From positions 1-15,517 of the forward strand of contig QHRT01000255.1 of NCBI GenBank assembly GCA_003220195.1: DNA of 15,517 bases, given 5' to 3'. The stretch comes from Candidatus Rokuibacteriota bacterium. GTDB taxonomy: Bacteria > Methylomirabilota > Methylomirabilia > Rokubacteriales > CSP1-6. Below are positions 14,804-15,517 of the stretch, piece by piece. The notes under the pieces are model-generated. The model saw only the letters and a list, made by a program, of their open reading frames with translations, was not told the DNA's origin and searched no databases. Position numbers and translations under genes: made by a program. How positions within the stretch are numbered: position 1 is the stretch's first letter; the number at the start of each line of letters is the position of its first letter.

Positions 14804-15517
14804 GTGACGACGCCCGCAGTCGCACGGAAGCTCGCCGCCATCTTCAGCGCCGACGTCAAGGGCTACAGCCGCCTCATGGGCGAGGACGAGGTGGCCACGG
14901 TCCAGACGCTGACGGCACACCGCGAGGTGATGGCGCGCTTCATCCGCGAGCACCGCGGCCGCGTCGTCGATGCCCCCGGCGACAACCTCCTCGCGGAATT
15001 CGCCAGCGTCGTCGATGCGGCCGTGTCGCGCCGGCTGGAATTTCGGATCGGCATCAACCTGGGCGACATAATAGTGGACGGCGCGCGGATCTACGGGGAC
15101 GGCGTGAACATCGCGGCGCGCGTCGAAGGCCTGTCGGAGCCCGGCGGCATCGCCATCTCCGGGACGGTCTACGATCAGGTCAAGGGCAAGCTGCCCCTCG
15201 CGTTCGAGCCGCTGGGCGAGCACGTCGTCAAGAACATCAAGGAGCCGATCCGGGTCTACCGGATCCCCCTCGACGCATCGCCGGCGCCCGCGCCTTCCGA
15301 CTTTCGCGCGAGAGCCCGCCGGCCCGCATGGCGACGGGGAGCGTTGCTGGTGGGCGCCGCGGCGCTCCTCCTGGCGGCCGGCCTGGCGCTCTGGAACATG
15401 TATCTCCGTCCTCGAGCCGCGGCGCTGGCATTGCCGGACAAGCCCTCTATCGCCGTGCTGCCCTTCCAGAACATGAGCGGCGACGCCGCCCAGGAATACT
15501 TCAGCGACGGGATGACC
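14804..15517 (+). CDS. Class III adenylate cyclase-TM-TolB-like protein, cut by window end
   Basis: The frame is open from GTG 14804 to the window edge (238 codons seen). LAAIFSADVKGYSRLMGEDE and APGDNLLAEF carry the two metal-binding Asp (D17, D60), and GDGVNIAARVEGL gives the transition-state Asn and Arg (N102, R106). A membrane segment at about residues 179-200 (GALLVGAAALLLAAGLALW) is followed by KPSIAVLPFQNMSGD...YFSDGM, the start of a TolB-like module that is often followed by TPR repeats. Relatives usually have about 20 more residues between VVDA and the FRIG strand (an AVEIQ...RR helix); here VVDAAVSRRLEFRIG is directly joined. This apparent in-frame deletion may impair activity. No good ribosome site precedes the GTG, so the start is provisional, though the encoded N-terminus fits the family. 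Confidence 0.87.
   Translation, partial: MTTPAVARKLAAIFSADVKGYSRLMGEDEVATVQTLTAHREVMARFIREHRGRVVDAPGDNLLAEFASVVDAAVSRRLEFRIGINLGDIIVDGARIYGDGVNIAARVEGLSEPGGIAISGTVYDQVKGKLPLAFEPLGEHVVKNIKEPIRVYRIPLDASPAPAPSDFRARARRPAWRRGALLVGAAALLLAAGLALWNMYLRPRAAALALPDKPSIAVLPFQNMSGDAAQEYFSDGMT

Noticed and set aside
13841..15223. Long N-terminal extension of the MalF-type permease on the minus strand
   Set aside because: It is antisense to the methyltransferase and cyclase, Arg-rich, and a ribosome site supports ATG 13840.

Overview
This is a high-GC bacterial window with dense coding, short intergenic gaps and many Tat-type export signals. The mix of genes (reductive-dehalogenase-like protein, GlcG/HbpS proteins, Tat-exported solute-binding proteins, GMC dehydrogenase with a small Tat subunit, adenylate cyclase fused to a TolB-like module) suggests an uncultured soil or subsurface lineage such as Candidatus Rokubacteria/Methylomirabilota or a high-GC proteobacterium. 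This placement is an impression from gene content, not a phylogenetic result. No rRNA, tRNA, CRISPR array, insertion sequence or integrase is visible.

Layout. (1) 3-3646, plus strand: a compact gene set made of the 3' part of an AAA+ ATPase, a stand-alone GlcG/HbpS (DUF336) protein, a reductive-dehalogenase-like (RdhA-like) double [4Fe-4S] protein without a Tat signal, a second RdhA-related protein that lacks all iron-sulfur ligands, and a fusion of a 7Fe-type ferredoxin to a second GlcG/HbpS domain. (2) 3728-4216: an orphan domain that looks like the end of an exported protein. (3) 4258-5892, minus strand: a lone Tat-exported family-5 (peptide/nickel type) solute-binding protein with a good promoter candidate. 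(4) 6096-8281, plus strand: a two-gene FAD dehydrogenase, with a small Tat subunit overlapping a GMC catalytic subunit that has a four-cysteine motif. (5) 8407-9504, minus strand: two recently duplicated genes for small secreted six-cysteine proteins, each with an internal repeat. (6) 9908-13840, minus strand: a four-gene operon of MalF-type permease, MalG-type permease, a frameshifted solute-binding protein and an HpcH/HpaI aldolase; no ATPase gene is present. (7) 14006-14758: a class I methyltransferase. (8) 14804-15517: the start of a class III adenylate cyclase-TM-TolB-like protein, cut by the window edge and carrying an apparent in-frame deletion in its catalytic domain.

The strongest candidate for an undescribed system is region 1. 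A cytoplasmic RdhA-like protein, expected to use a corrinoid, is co-encoded with a cluster-less RdhA paralogue, a dedicated ferredoxin, and two copies of a domain that in HbpS and the PduO C-terminus binds haem (PduO being a corrinoid adenosyltransferase). My reading is a soluble redox enzyme with its own electron carrier, tetrapyrrole-handling domains and possibly an AAA+ remodeller. The gene identities are well supported by motifs; the joint function is inference.
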